64,000 nt of DNA from Kerstersia gyiorum (GCF_004216755.1 NZ_SGWZ01000002.1:1-64000); one strand, 5' to 3'; counted from the first letter of the stretch, positions 7,471-18,770 are shown. The notes: generated by a model from the sequence alone, not told the origin. Numbers and translations: made by a program.

Positions 7471-8319
7471 ATGAACGACGACGAGGCTGTAGTAGTGCTC
7501 GAGGCGGCGCTGTTATGCGCAGAGGCGCCTATGTCGCTTGCTGAATTGCGCAAGCTATTCGGTGCGCCATTGGTCGAGAGTGCCCAGGTGCGTGCCTGGC
7601 TGGAGCATTTGCAGGTGCGTTGGGAGGGGCGGGGTCTGGTCCTGACGGAGCTGGCTTCGGGTTGGCGCTTCCAGTCCACGCCGGCGATGCAGCCTTTCCT
7701 TGAGCGGCTGAACCCCGAGCGTTCGCCCCGGTACTCGCGGGCCGTGATGGAAACCCTGGCCATCATTGCATGGCGCCAGCCAGTCACCCGGGGTGATATT
7801 GAAGATATTCGCGGCGTGACGGTGTCGACGCAGATTATCCGGGTGCTGGAAGAACGCGGCTGGATAGAGGTCGTGGGTCATCGTGAGGCGCCGGGGCGGC
7901 CAGCACTGCTGGCGACCACGCGGCAGTTTCTGGACGATCTTGGCCTGCGTGCGCTGGACGAATTGCCGGATCTGCGTGCGCTGGATGATGCCGAACTGGC
8001 TGCCATAGGGCAAGGTTTGCTGGACGCGGCGCCGGAAGCGGCGGGCAGCGTGGAAATGGCTGAAGCAGGACAGCAGGACGATGTGCCCAGCCAGGCTGTT
8101 GGCGCATCGGAAACCGGAGATCCCGGTTTGCCGGCAGGAATCAATTCTGCGCATCAGGCAGAAGCTGATGGCATGAGCCGTGCGCAAGCTGCCGGCCAGT
8201 TGCCCCTGCAGCACGAAATGGAAATGCATGAGGCGCCCGAAGCAACGGGCGTCGCCGAAGCGGATGGCGCTGCAACAGCAGCCGATGCCGCCGGGGCTGA
8301 CAATAAACAAGATAATTGA
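7471..8319 (+). CDS. scpB: Segregation and condensation protein B
   Basis: A 282-residue protein that acts with ScpA and the SMC ATPase to condense and separate chromosomes. The two winged-helix domains are visible (EAALLCAEAPMSLAELRKLF, then SRAVMETLAIIAWRQPVTRG with the family signature DIEDIRGV and STQIIRVLEERGWIE). After about residue 180 comes an acidic, Ala-rich tail without a known domain, longer than in most ScpB proteins. The start at 7471 gives the usual N-terminus; an in-frame ATG at 7444 lies behind GGGGAGG. The stop lies about 20 bases before rluB, so the two are co-transcribed. No scpA is visible in the window. Confidence 0.9.
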   Translation: MNDDEAVVVLEAALLCAEAPMSLAELRKLFGAPLVESAQVRAWLEHLQVRWEGRGLVLTELASGWRFQSTPAMQPFLERLNPERSPRYSRAVMETLAIIAWRQPVTRGDIEDIRGVTVSTQIIRVLEERGWIEVVGHREAPGRPALLATTRQFLDDLGLRALDELPDLRALDDAELAAIGQGLLDAAPEAAGSVEMAEAGQQDDVPSQAVGASETGDPGLPAGINSAHQAEADGMSRAQAAGQLPLQHEMEMHEAPEATGVAEADGAATAADAAGADNKQDN

Positions 8320-8339
8320 AATACGGAGTTTGGGTCGAT

Positions 8340-10100
8340 ATGGACAATGACTTGCAGCAGGACGGCGTGGTAGCCGAAGCCGGGTCTGGCGATGCGCCCG
8401 AAGGCGTGGCGCGTACTCGGGGGCGAAAATTGCGCACGCCGTTCCGCCGTCGCCGCACGGATAAGGGGGCGTCCTCGCAGCCTGGTGAGGGTGCCGAAAG
8501 TGCTGAGGGCGGCGTGACTGCAGTTGCTCAGGACGGCACGGCTGCGCCCGCTGCAGAGGGGGGTGCTCCTGCTGCCCCGCGCCGCCAGCCTCGGGCCCGC
8601 TCGGCGGGCAAGGGTGGGGCAGCCCGCTCGAAGGCGGGGGCTCAGGCGGCGCCGGCGGAAGGCAAGGCAGTGGTTGCCGGCACTGAAAAAGAAGCCCAGG
8701 AAGCGCTGGCCTATCTGGAGAGCTCTGCGCAGACGGCTCAACGGCTGGGCAAGTTCATGTCCAGCGATGCCGTGATGCCCAAGCTGCACAAGGTGCTGGC
8801 GGATGCGGGCATCGGTTCTCGCCGCGACATGGAAGAGTTGATCGTTGCCGGCCGTGTGTCCGTCAATGGCGAGCCGGCGCACATCGGCCAGCGCGTCAAG
8901 CCTGATGACCTGGTGCGTGTGAATGGCAAGCCGATCACGCGCCCCAACGCCAAGAAGCCGCCGCGCGTCATCCTGTATCACAAGCCCGCAGGGGAAATCG
9001 TCAGTCATGATGATCCGGCTGGCCGCGCCAATGTGTTCGCGCGCCTGCCCAAAATGAAGGTCGGCAAATGGCTGTCCGTTGGTCGCCTGGACCTGAATAC
9101 CGAAGGGCTGCTGATTCTGACGACTTCCGGCGATATGGCCAATCGCCTGATGCACCCCCGCTATGGTGCGGAACGTGAATATGCGGTGCGTGTCCTTGGT
9201 GATCTGGGCGACGATCAGCGCCAGGCGCTGCTTGATGGGGTTGAGCTCGAGGATGGGCGTGCCGCATTCAACAGCCTTGAATTCATCGGTGGAGAAGGCA
9301 GCAATCGCTGGTATCGCGTCACCCTCAACGAGGGCCGTAATCGCGAAGTGCGGCGCATGTTCGAGCAGGCCGGCGTGACCGTCAGCCGGCTGATCCGCAC
9401 CCGCTTCGGTGATGTCGTGCTCCCGCGCAATCTGAAGCGTGGTCGCTGGGAAGAGCTGGATGCGCAGGTCGTGACGGCCTTGCTGGTCAGTATGGGGCTG
9501 CTGCGCGATGAAGAAGGAACGGGCAAGGGGCGGCGCCCCGCCCAGCCTCTGTCGCATGACAGTGCGCTGCCGCCGGGATTCGGCACGATGGAGCGCAATG
9601 GCATGAGCGGCGCACGGGTAGGCAAGCGCGGCAAGTTGCAGGGTGGCCGCAAGGATGGCAGCCTGGATCCGTTTACGTCGGGTTTGATGATTTCCGGTGG
9701 TTATGCCAATGGGCATCCGCTGGCCGGGCAATCTCAAGGTGCTGGCAAGCCCAAGGGGGGTGCCGGTCGCGTGGCCAAGCCGGGTGGCCGGGCCGGCAAG
9801 CCGGCGCAGGGGCAAGGTCAGGGGCGTGGCCCGCGTGCTGCCGCTGAGGGGGATGCCGTGGCGACCCAGTCTCAGCAACCGCGTCGCCGCGCAGGTGCCG
9901 GCGGCAAGCCGGCCGCCAAACAGGCAGCCAAGTCGGGGACAGGCGCCGCACCGCGCCAGCAGAAGGCCGCCAAGCCGCAGTCCCAGGGCCGCAAGCCGCA
10001 AGGCCGCGCCCGCGACAAGGGTGATGATTGGCAGCCCAAGGGGCCGGCGGCGCACGAGTCGCGCCTGGGCTTCCTGTCCGGCGGCCGCGAAGGGCGCTAA
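8340..10100 (+). CDS. rluB: 23S rRNA pseudouridine synthase RluB (RsuA family) with long basic tail
   Basis: A 586-residue protein. The enzyme core occupies about residues 140-390: an S4 RNA-binding domain (LHKVLADAGIGSRRDMEELI, VSVNGEPAHIGQRV) and the RsuA/RluB catalytic domain with the GRLDLNTEGLLILT motif holding the catalytic Asp, then NEGRNREVRRMFE. It makes pseudouridine at 23S position 2605 (E. coli numbering). Residues 1-135 and about 400-586 are low-complexity, Lys/Arg/Gly/Ala/Pro-rich extensions, typical of Burkholderiales RluB and probably RNA binding. The start at 8340 was chosen over an upstream TTG at 8316 that overlaps the scpB stop. Confidence 0.9.
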   Translation: MDNDLQQDGVVAEAGSGDAPEGVARTRGRKLRTPFRRRRTDKGASSQPGEGAESAEGGVTAVAQDGTAAPAAEGGAPAAPRRQPRARSAGKGGAARSKAGAQAAPAEGKAVVAGTEKEAQEALAYLESSAQTAQRLGKFMSSDAVMPKLHKVLADAGIGSRRDMEELIVAGRVSVNGEPAHIGQRVKPDDLVRVNGKPITRPNAKKPPRVILYHKPAGEIVSHDDPAGRANVFARLPKMKVGKWLSVGRLDLNTEGLLILTTSGDMANRLMHPRYGAEREYAVRVLGDLGDDQRQALLDGVELEDGRAAFNSLEFIGGEGSNRWYRVTLNEGRNREVRRMFEQAGVTVSRLIRTRFGDVVLPRNLKRGRWEELDAQVVTALLVSMGLLRDEEGTGKGRRPAQPLSHDSALPPGFGTMERNGMSGARVGKRGKLQGGRKDGSLDPFTSGLMISGGYANGHPLAGQSQGAGKPKGGAGRVAKPGGRAGKPAQGQGQGRGPRAAAEGDAVATQSQQPRRRAGAGGKPAAKQAAKSGTGAAPRQQKAAKPQSQGRKPQGRARDKGDDWQPKGPAAHESRLGFLSGGREGR

Positions 10101-10524
10101 GCATTTCCGCGGCCCGTGGCGGGAGTGCCTGATGATGTTGCAGGCGCCTGCCCATGGCAGGCAGGTGTCTTGCGGCGGGCCGTAGCGTTCATGCTTTCGC
10201 GGTGGATGGCATCTTGCTGCTGCAGGCCGCCGGATTCTGTGGTTTTGGTACATCGAACGCCTACTTTAGGCGTTCAGTGGCGATTTCTGCTAAAATCCAC
10301 TGTTTTCATGGTCTTGTCGGATTTTGTCTGCGCTGCATTGGTTGGCGTGGCAGACGGCAGGCGCCATGCGCAGGAGCAGCGCCGGTCGTCGGCGTGCATC
10401 CGGCCTTCAGGCTGGCGCGCCGCTGCCGGCTCCAGGTAATTCCTGGTCGCTCTCAACGGCAATGATGGTGCCTGGCACAGGCGCAACATATGGGCTGGGC
10501 GATCACAGCCCATTTTTTTTGAAT
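10101..10524 (+). promoter_or_regulatory. Promoter and long leader of the rimP-nusA-infB operon
   Basis: A strong 21-base hairpin, GAACGCCTA-CTT-TAGGCGTTC at 10255-10275, is followed by an extended -10 element TGCTAAAAT at 10288-10296. Transcription from there would give a leader of about 220 nt before rimP. The leader ends in a run of eight T (10513-10520) immediately before the rimP ATG, with no Shine-Dalgarno sequence. No tRNA is present here, unlike the metY gene that precedes rimP in E. coli. The leader is a likely control region but no known RNA family is recognised. Confidence 0.5.
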
Positions 10525-11004
10525 ATGGCAGATTTATACGCATTGACGGAAGCTGCCCTGGCGGGCATGGGTGTCGAATTGGTCGACGTCGAACGTGCCG
10601 CCCAGGGGTTGCTGCGAGTAACCATTGACCGCGAAGGCGGTGTGACCCTGGAAGACTGCGAGCAGGTATCCAGGCAGCTTTCGCGCGTTTTCGAGGTCGA
10701 GAACATCGACTACCAGCGGCTGGAGGTCAGTTCTCCCGGCGTCGACCGGCCGTTGCGCCGTGAGGCGGATTTCGTCCGTTTTGCGGGCGAGCGGGTCGAA
10801 ATCAAACTGCGCGAGCCGCTGGAGAACCGCAAGGTGTTTTCTGGCGTGTTGCGAGTGGCCGAAGCCGAGGGCGGCGACGCCGCCGGGTTTGAGCTGGAAT
10901 TTGAGGCAAAGAAGGGCGAGGTTCAGGTCTTGAAGTTCGTGTTCGACGACGTCGAGCGCGCCAAGCTGGATCCGCTTCTGAATTTCAAGGGCAAAAAGCG
11001 ATGA
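10525..11004 (+). CDS. rimP: Ribosome maturation factor RimP
   Basis: A 159-residue protein needed for 30S subunit maturation. It has the two RimP domains: an N-terminal alpha/beta domain (MGVELVDVERAAQGLLRVTI, then LEDCEQVSRQLSRVFEVE and the signature LEVSSPGVDRPLRREADF) and a C-terminal SH3-like barrel (FAGERVEIKLREPLENRKVF). It is first gene of the operon and overlaps nusA by four bases (ATGA). An in-frame extension to 10324 has no homology and no ribosome site. Confidence 0.95.
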   Translation: MADLYALTEAALAGMGVELVDVERAAQGLLRVTIDREGGVTLEDCEQVSRQLSRVFEVENIDYQRLEVSSPGVDRPLRREADFVRFAGERVEIKLREPLENRKVFSGVLRVAEAEGGDAAGFELEFEAKKGEVQVLKFVFDDVERAKLDPLLNFKGKKR

Positions 11005-12494
11005 GTCGCGAAATTCTTTTGTTGGTCGATGCGCTGGCGCGTGAAAAGAACGTGGCCCGTGAAGTGGTCTTCGAAGCCGTCGAGGGCGCCTTGGCCTCGG
11101 CCATGAAGAAACGTTTCAAGGACGACGCGGACATCCGCGTGTCGATTGATCGTACGACGGGCGAGCACGAAGGCTTCCGCCGGTGGCTGGTTGTGCCCGA
11201 CGAGGCCGGCCTGCAGGCACCGGATCGCGAAGAACTGCTGTCCGACGCGGAAGAGGCCGTGCCTGGCATTCAGGTGGGCGAGTACATCGAAGAGCCGCTC
11301 GAGCCGGTCGAGTTCGGGCGCATCGGCGCCCAGGCAGCCAAGCAGGCTATTCTGCAGAAGATCCGCGACGCAGAGCGCGAACAGGTGCTCAATGACTTCC
11401 TAGAGCGCGGTGAAAGCATCGTGTCCGGCGCGGTCAAGCGTATGGACAAGGGTGATTGCATCATCGACCTGGGCCGTATTGAGGCGCGCCTGCCGCGCTC
11501 CGAGATGATCCCCAAGGAAAACCTGCGCATCGGCGACCGCGTGCGTGCCTATGTGAAGACGGTGGATCATGCTGCACGTGGCCAGCAGGTCATTCTGTCG
11601 CGCACGTCGCCCGAATTCATCAAGGAACTGTTCGAGAATGAAGTGCCCGAAATCGAACAGGGCCTGCTGGAAATCAAGGCGGCCGCGCGTGACGCCGGCA
11701 TGCGTGCCAAGATTGCGGTGGTCGCCTATGACAAGCGCATCGACCCCATCGGTACCTGCGTTGGCATGCGCGGTTCGCGCGTGACCGCCGTGCGCAACGA
11801 GCTGGGCGGAGAACAGGTCGACATCGTGTTGTGGTCGGAAGATCCGGCGCAGTTCGTCATCGGTGCCCTGGCGCCGGCCAATGTCGAATCCATTGTGGTC
11901 GATGAAGACCGCCATGCCATGGATGTCGTGGTGGACGAAGAAAACCTGCCCAAGGCCATCGGCGCCAAGGGCCAGAACGTGCGTCTGGCCTCCGAGCTGA
12001 CCGGCTGGCAGATCAATATCATGACGCCGCAGGAAAGCCAGGACCGTGCCGAGACCGAACGTGCGGCCTGGCGTGAGATCTTCATGGGCAAGCTGGATGT
12101 GGATGAGGAAATCGCCAACATCCTGATCGACGAAGGCTTTACCGGCCTCGAGGAAGTGGCCTATGTGCCCATCCACGAGCTGCTGGAAATTGAGGCCTTC
12201 GACGAAGATACCGTCAACGAATTGCGTGCCCGTGCCCGCAATGCGCTGCAAGAAGAAGCCGAGCGCAACGCCAGCCAGGAGCCGGATCTGGCCCTGGACA
12301 CGCTGGAAGGCGTGACGCCGGAACTGTTGGCAGTTCTGGGTGCGCATGGTGTGAAGGACCGCGATGATCTTGCGGAACTGGCGACCGACGAATTGGCCGA
12401 ACTGGCCGGTATCGACGCCGAGACCGCCAGCGAGCTGATCATGCGCGCCCGGGCCCACTGGTTCAATGATGAGGGCAGCGCGTCTGCTGATTGA
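11001..12494 (+). CDS. nusA: Transcription termination/antitermination protein NusA
   Basis: A 497-residue RNA polymerase elongation factor. Order of domains: N-terminal RNAP-binding domain (residues 1-125, REILLLVDALAREKNVARE), S1 (about 135-200, ERGESIVSGAVKRMDKGDC), KH1 and KH2 (about 205-345, DPIGTCVGMRGSRVTAVRNE and LPKAIGAKGQNVRLASELTG), and two C-terminal acidic repeat regions (about 365-415 and 440-490) as in proteobacterial NusA. It starts inside the rimP stop codon region, indicating translational coupling. Confidence 0.97.
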   Translation: MSREILLLVDALAREKNVAREVVFEAVEGALASAMKKRFKDDADIRVSIDRTTGEHEGFRRWLVVPDEAGLQAPDREELLSDAEEAVPGIQVGEYIEEPLEPVEFGRIGAQAAKQAILQKIRDAEREQVLNDFLERGESIVSGAVKRMDKGDCIIDLGRIEARLPRSEMIPKENLRIGDRVRAYVKTVDHAARGQQVILSRTSPEFIKELFENEVPEIEQGLLEIKAAARDAGMRAKIAVVAYDKRIDPIGTCVGMRGSRVTAVRNELGGEQVDIVLWSEDPAQFVIGALAPANVESIVVDEDRHAMDVVVDEENLPKAIGAKGQNVRLASELTGWQINIMTPQESQDRAETERAAWREIFMGKLDVDEEIANILIDEGFTGLEEVAYVPIHELLEIEAFDEDTVNELRARARNALQEEAERNASQEPDLALDTLEGVTPELLAVLGAHGVKDRDDLAELATDELAELAGIDAETASELIMRARAHWFNDEGSASAD

Positions 12495-12555
12495 CGCGTG
12501 TCTGCTGTCATGAGCCATAGATAGAATAGAAGTCATCAGGTTGAGAGAGAGCCGA

Positions 12556-15500
12556 ATGTCGAGTAATACCGTCGCCCAGTTCGCTAGTGAGCTGAAAATA
12601 TCTGCAACTGTGCTGCTTGAGCAGTTCAGGGGAGCAGGTGTTGACCTCAAATCGGTAGACGATGCCGTCACTGATAGCGATAAGGCGAAGCGGTCGGATT
12701 GGATGCGCCGCAAGGAAGGTTCTGCGGAGGGGGGGCGGAAAATCACGCTGACCCGTCGGCAGACTTCCGAAATCCGCCAGGCCGATGCCAGCGGACGTTC
12801 GCGCACGATTTCCGTGGAAGTCCGCAAGAAGCGGGTTTTCGTGAAGCGCGATACGCTGGATACGTCGGCGGCGCCTGCCGAAGCGGCAGTTGCTCCCACA
12901 CCGGTAGTCGCGCCGGAATCGGCTGCTCCCGCACCTGTCGTGGCGGCCAAGCCTGACGCTGCTCCGGTCCAGGCCGCACCGGTTGATACGCCGGTGGCTG
13001 AGTCCGTGGCTCAACCTGAAGTCCAGACGCCGGCGCAGGCGCCCGAACCCGTTGCGGTGGAAGCCGCACCGGCGGCGCCCGAAGTCGTCAAGCAACCCGA
13101 GGTGCCGGCCGAGCCCGCGCCCGTGGTTGAAAGTGCCGCTGCCGAGCCCGCAGCGGTAGTTCCAGAAGAGAAACAGGAACCGGAAGCTCCTTTGAATAAG
13201 ATTGTTGCGCCGTCCGTCGCGGATCGCGGCGAGACCCAGTCGTCCAGGCAAGATCATGAAGCCGGCCGCGCTGCTGCGCCCCAGGCACGGCAGGAAAACA
13301 AGAAACCTGCAGCGGCTGCACAGCCTGCTGCGGGCCGTCCTGCCGCGCCTGCGGCAGGCGCTCCGGCCGGTGCCCGCAAGCCCGCGCTCAGCCCGTTGCG
13401 CAATCTGCGCCGTGGCGAGCCGCCTGCTTCCGCACCGCGTGCCGCTGCAACTGAAAACGAAGGTGGCAATTCCGATCGCGAAGCGGCTCGCCGCCGCGCC
13501 GAAGCGGAAGCTGCCGCCCTGCGCGAGATGCTGAACCGTCCGCGCAAGGTGTTGCGTGCGCCGGAACCGGAAACGAAGCCGGCGACGACGCTGCACAAGC
13601 CTGCTGCTGGCAAGGGCAAGGAAAAGGACAAGGCCGCCAAGGAAGAAACCGGTGGCAAGAAGGTCGTCAAGGCAGCCGAGCTGTCTTCGTCCTGGTCCGA
13701 TGAAAGCGCCCGCAAGAAGCCGGCCGACAAGGCCGCTCCCGGCGCCCGCGAAGGCTGGCGTGCCGGTGGCAAGGCAGGCAAGGGCAGCAAGGGTGGCAAG
13801 GGCGGCCGTCGTGGTCAGGGTGACCGCAATTCGGCGCAGCAGCCCGCTCAGGCAGAATTCATTTCGCGTGAAGTCCACGTGCCGGAAACCATCACTGTGG
13901 CCGACCTGGCCCACAAGATGGCCGTGAAGGCAGCCGAGGTCATCAAGCAATTGATGAAGCTGGGCCAGATGGTGACGATCAACCAGGTGCTGGATCAGGA
14001 AACCGCGATGATCGTGGTCGAAGAGCTCGGCCACAAGGCAATCGCCGCCAAGCTGGATGATCCGGAAGCCTTCCTGATCGACCAGGAAGCGGAACAATCC
14101 GAAGTGATCGAGCTGCCGCGTGCGCCGGTCGTGACCGTCATGGGCCACGTCGACCACGGCAAGACCTCGCTGCTGGATTACATCCGCCGCACCAAGGTTG
14201 CCACTGGCGAAGCCGGCGGCATCACCCAGCATATCGGCGCGTACAGCGTGGATACGGAACGTGGCATGGTGACCTTCCTGGACACCCCGGGCCACGAAGC
14301 CTTTACCGCAATGCGTGCCCGTGGCGCCAAGGCCACTGACATCGTCATCCTGGTGGTGGCGGCGGACGACGGCGTGATGCCGCAGACCCGCGAAGCCATT
14401 CACCACGCCAAGGCGGCGGGCGTGCCCATCGTCGTGGCGATCAACAAGGTCGACAAACCCGAAGCCAACCCCGAGCGCGTCAAGCAGGAGTTGGTGGCAG
14501 AGGAAGTCGTGCCGGAAGAATACGGCGGCGATATCCCGTTCGTGCCTGTGTCTGCCAAGACCGGCCAGGGCATCGACGACCTGCTGGAAAACGTGCTGCT
14601 GCAGGCAGAAATGCTGGAGCTCAAGGCGCCGGTCGATGCACCGGCCAAGGGCCTGGTCATCGAAGCCCGCCTGGACAAGGGCCGTGGCGCCGTGGCAACC
14701 ATCCTGGTGCTGAGCGGCACCCTGCATCGTGGTGACGCCGTGTTGGCGGGTGCCAGCTACGGCCGTGTCCGCGCCATGCTCGATGATACGGGCAAGCCGA
14801 CCAACTCGGCCGGTCCCGCCATCCCGGTGGAAATCCAGGGCCTGACCGAAGTTCCTGCCGCTGGCGATGAACTGATGGTGCTGAACGACGAGCGCAAGGC
14901 GCGTGAAATCGCGCTGTTCCGCCAAGGCAAGTTCCGTGACGTCAAACTGGCGCGTCAGCAGGCTGCCAAGCTGGAATCCATGTTCGACAACATGCGCGAA
15001 GGCACGCAGACTCTGTCGCTCATCATCAAGACCGACGTGCAGGGTTCGCAGGAAGCACTGGCGCAGTCGCTGCTCAAGCTGGCAACCGACGAGGTCCGAG
15101 TGCAGGTGGTCCACGCCGGCGTGGGTGGCATCAGCGAAAGCGACATCAACCTGGCCATCGCCTCCGGCGCCGTCGTCATCGGCTTCAATGTCCGTGCCGA
15201 CCAGAGCGCCAAGAAGCTGGCCGAAAGCAACGATGTGGACGTGCGCTACTACAACATCATCTACGACGCCGTGGATGAGGTGAAGGCTGCCATGTCCGGC
15301 ATGCTGGCACCGGAAAAGCGCGAAGAGATCATCGGCCTGGTCGAGATCCGCGAGATCTTCAGTGTGTCGCGAGTGGGCAACATCGCCGGTTGTATGGTGC
15401 TGGAAGGCCTGGTGCGCCGCGATTCGCAAGTGCGCCTGTTGCGCCGCAACGTGGTTCAATGGACCGGCCAGCTGGATTCGCTGCGCCGCTTCAAGGACGA

Positions 15501-15618
15501 CGTCAAGGAAGTCAAGTCTGGCTTCGATTGCGGTCTGACGCTGCGTGGTTACAACGATATTGAAGTGGGCGACCAGCTCGAAGTCTTCGAGATCAAGGAA
15601 ATTGCCCGGACGCTGTAA
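12556..15618 (+). CDS. infB: Translation initiation factor IF-2
   Basis: A 1020-residue GTPase that places initiator tRNA on the 30S subunit. The first 50 residues form the IF-2 N-terminal helical domain (VAQFASELKISATVLLEQF), followed by a second N-terminal region and about 370 residues of Ala/Pro/Lys-rich linker. The G domain begins near residue 520, with G1 GHVDHGKTS at 530-538, G3 DTPGHE and G4 NKVD; domains II-IV follow to LEVFEIKEIARTL. The length is large because of the linker, usual for Burkholderiales. The start at 12556 is preceded by GAGAGAG. Internal ATG starts for a short IF-2 form are possible but not shown. Confidence 0.97.
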   Translation: MSSNTVAQFASELKISATVLLEQFRGAGVDLKSVDDAVTDSDKAKRSDWMRRKEGSAEGGRKITLTRRQTSEIRQADASGRSRTISVEVRKKRVFVKRDTLDTSAAPAEAAVAPTPVVAPESAAPAPVVAAKPDAAPVQAAPVDTPVAESVAQPEVQTPAQAPEPVAVEAAPAAPEVVKQPEVPAEPAPVVESAAAEPAAVVPEEKQEPEAPLNKIVAPSVADRGETQSSRQDHEAGRAAAPQARQENKKPAAAAQPAAGRPAAPAAGAPAGARKPALSPLRNLRRGEPPASAPRAAATENEGGNSDREAARRRAEAEAAALREMLNRPRKVLRAPEPETKPATTLHKPAAGKGKEKDKAAKEETGGKKVVKAAELSSSWSDESARKKPADKAAPGAREGWRAGGKAGKGSKGGKGGRRGQGDRNSAQQPAQAEFISREVHVPETITVADLAHKMAVKAAEVIKQLMKLGQMVTINQVLDQETAMIVVEELGHKAIAAKLDDPEAFLIDQEAEQSEVIELPRAPVVTVMGHVDHGKTSLLDYIRRTKVATGEAGGITQHIGAYSVDTERGMVTFLDTPGHEAFTAMRARGAKATDIVILVVAADDGVMPQTREAIHHAKAAGVPIVVAINKVDKPEANPERVKQELVAEEVVPEEYGGDIPFVPVSAKTGQGIDDLLENVLLQAEMLELKAPVDAPAKGLVIEARLDKGRGAVATILVLSGTLHRGDAVLAGASYGRVRAMLDDTGKPTNSAGPAIPVEIQGLTEVPAAGDELMVLNDERKAREIALFRQGKFRDVKLARQQAAKLESMFDNMREGTQTLSLIIKTDVQGSQEALAQSLLKLATDEVRVQVVHAGVGGISESDINLAIASGAVVIGFNVRADQSAKKLAESNDVDVRYYNIIYDAVDEVKAAMSGMLAPEKREEIIGLVEIREIFSVSRVGNIAGCMVLEGLVRRDSQVRLLRRNVVQWTGQLDSLRRFKDDVKEVKSGFDCGLTLRGYNDIEVGDQLEVFEIKEIARTL

Positions 15619-15624
15619 GAACGA

Positions 15625-16026
15625 ATGAGCCGACATAAAAGCAAGTCCATCCCAGGCCGCAACCTCAGGCTGGCCGAACAGATCCAGAAGGATCTGGCCG
15701 GCCTGATCCAGCGCGAGTTCGACGTATCTCGCGTCGGCCTGATCACGCTGTCCGGTGTCGAGCTGACGCCGGACTACGCCCATGCCAAGGTGTATTTCAC
15801 CGTGCTGGGCGCCGAACCCGACGCCACCCAGGTCCTGCTCAACGAGAAGGCTGGCTGGCTGCACTCGCAGCTGTATCGCATGCTGCACATCCACACCGTG
15901 CCGACGCTGCATTTCCTGCATGACGACCAGATCGTCCGCGGCCTGGAAATGTCCCAGCTGATCGACCGTGCCATGCGCTCGGGTCCCGACAGCGGCGTGC
16001 CTGACGAGCCTGACGACAAGGCCTGA
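15625..16026 (+). CDS. rbfA: 30S ribosome-binding factor A
   Basis: A 133-residue KH-type RNA-binding protein that helps mature the 5' end of 16S rRNA and supports growth in the cold. Family motifs: NLRLAEQIQKDLAGLIQREF, the segment LTPDYAHAKVYFTVLG and LHFLHDDQIVRG. The last 15 residues are an acidic tail. It starts six bases after infB in the same operon. Confidence 0.95.
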   Translation: MSRHKSKSIPGRNLRLAEQIQKDLAGLIQREFDVSRVGLITLSGVELTPDYAHAKVYFTVLGAEPDATQVLLNEKAGWLHSQLYRMLHIHTVPTLHFLHDDQIVRGLEMSQLIDRAMRSGPDSGVPDEPDDKA

Positions 16027-16067
16027 GCGGCCGTCGTTTGCATTTCCAAACTTTCCGGACAAACAAG

Positions 16068-16808
16068 ATGGCCAGACGACGCGGGCAGATGCTCGATGGA
16101 GTGCTGTTGCTGGACAAACCCGTGGGCCTGTCCAGCAACCACGCCTTGCAGCGCGCCAAGCGTGCGCTGGATGCGGCCAAGGCCGGTCATACCGGCACGC
16201 TGGATCCCTTTGCCACGGGCTTGTTGATCTGCTGCATGGGCAAGGCGACCAAAATTGCCGGTGCCATGCTGGATGCCGACAAGACCTATGTGGCAACCCT
16301 CGCTTTTGGCGAGGAAACCGACAGTGGCGACCTGACTGGCAATATCGTCAGCCAGGCGCCCGAGTCGTTCAGCGGTGTTGAAGCGGCGGCGCTGGACGAA
16401 GTGTTGTCACGATTCCGTGGCACATTGCAGCAAATACCGCCTATGTATTCCGCCCTGAAGAAGGACGGCAAGCCGTTGTATGAGTATGCGCGTGCGGGGG
16501 TTGAAATTGAACGTCCTCCGCGCACCGTCACGATTCACCGGCTGGAGTTGCTGGAATTCGACGGTCGCAGCGCCGTCATCGAGGTGGCCTGCAGCAAGGG
16601 CACCTATATCCGCACACTGGCCCAGGATATCGGCCGGGAGTTGGGCTGCGGCGCTCACCTGACGGCATTGCGCCGGACCCAGGCGGGGCCTTTCACACTG
16701 GATCGTGCCGTGGAACTGGAAGCATTGCAGTCCATGGACGATCCCAAGCAGGCCCTGATCGGCCTGGAAGAATTACCCGCGGGCCTATCCCCCGCGTCTC
16801 GAACCTAA
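16068..16808 (+). CDS. truB: tRNA pseudouridine(55) synthase TruB
   Basis: A 246-residue enzyme making pseudouridine 55 in tRNA T-loops. Motifs: DGVLLLDKPVGLSSN, the catalytic-Asp segment KAGHTGTLDPFATGLL and YSALKKDGKPLYEYARAG, then CSKGTYIRTLAQDIG. It lacks much of a C-terminal PUA-like extension, the shorter form common in betaproteobacteria. Start ATG at 16068; an upstream TTG (16038) is in frame but unlikely. Spaced 41 bases from rbfA and 10 bases before typA. Confidence 0.95.
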   Translation: MARRRGQMLDGVLLLDKPVGLSSNHALQRAKRALDAAKAGHTGTLDPFATGLLICCMGKATKIAGAMLDADKTYVATLAFGEETDSGDLTGNIVSQAPESFSGVEAAALDEVLSRFRGTLQQIPPMYSALKKDGKPLYEYARAGVEIERPPRTVTIHRLELLEFDGRSAVIEVACSKGTYIRTLAQDIGRELGCGAHLTALRRTQAGPFTLDRAVELEALQSMDDPKQALIGLEELPAGLSPASRT

Positions 16809-16818
16809 AGGACTTTCT

Positions 16819-18642
<1,824 letters not shown>

Positions 18643-18731
18643 GCGGCCGCGAGTTAAGCTGCCGTTACGCGCGCAGTCGCGCTGAGCTCATGCCAGGACA
18701 GTCCCGTCAGGGACGTCCGGCAGCCGTATCC

Positions 18732-18770
18732 GAAACCGGGCGCCCGTACAGGCGCCCGGTTTCGTTTTCT
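18732..18770 (+). terminator. Rho-independent terminator after typA
   Basis: A 13-bp perfect stem GAAACCGGGCGCC / GGCGCCCGGTTTC with a CGTACA loop is followed by GTTTTCTT. It ends the rimP-to-typA operon about 90 bases after the typA stop. Confidence 0.9.

Noticed and set aside
8154..10253. 699-codon minus-strand frame opposite rluB
   Set aside because: Shadow of the rluB coding sequence and its low-complexity ends; no family match.
10315..10524. Initiator tRNA (metY) upstream of rimP as in E. coli
   Set aside because: No cloverleaf or CAT anticodon stem could be traced in the leader.
12508..16296. Very long minus-strand open frame (about 1260 codons) opposite infB, rbfA and the truB start
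   Set aside because: It is antisense to well-recognised genes, composed of residues expected from reverse reading of GC-rich codons, and has no domain or ribosome site.
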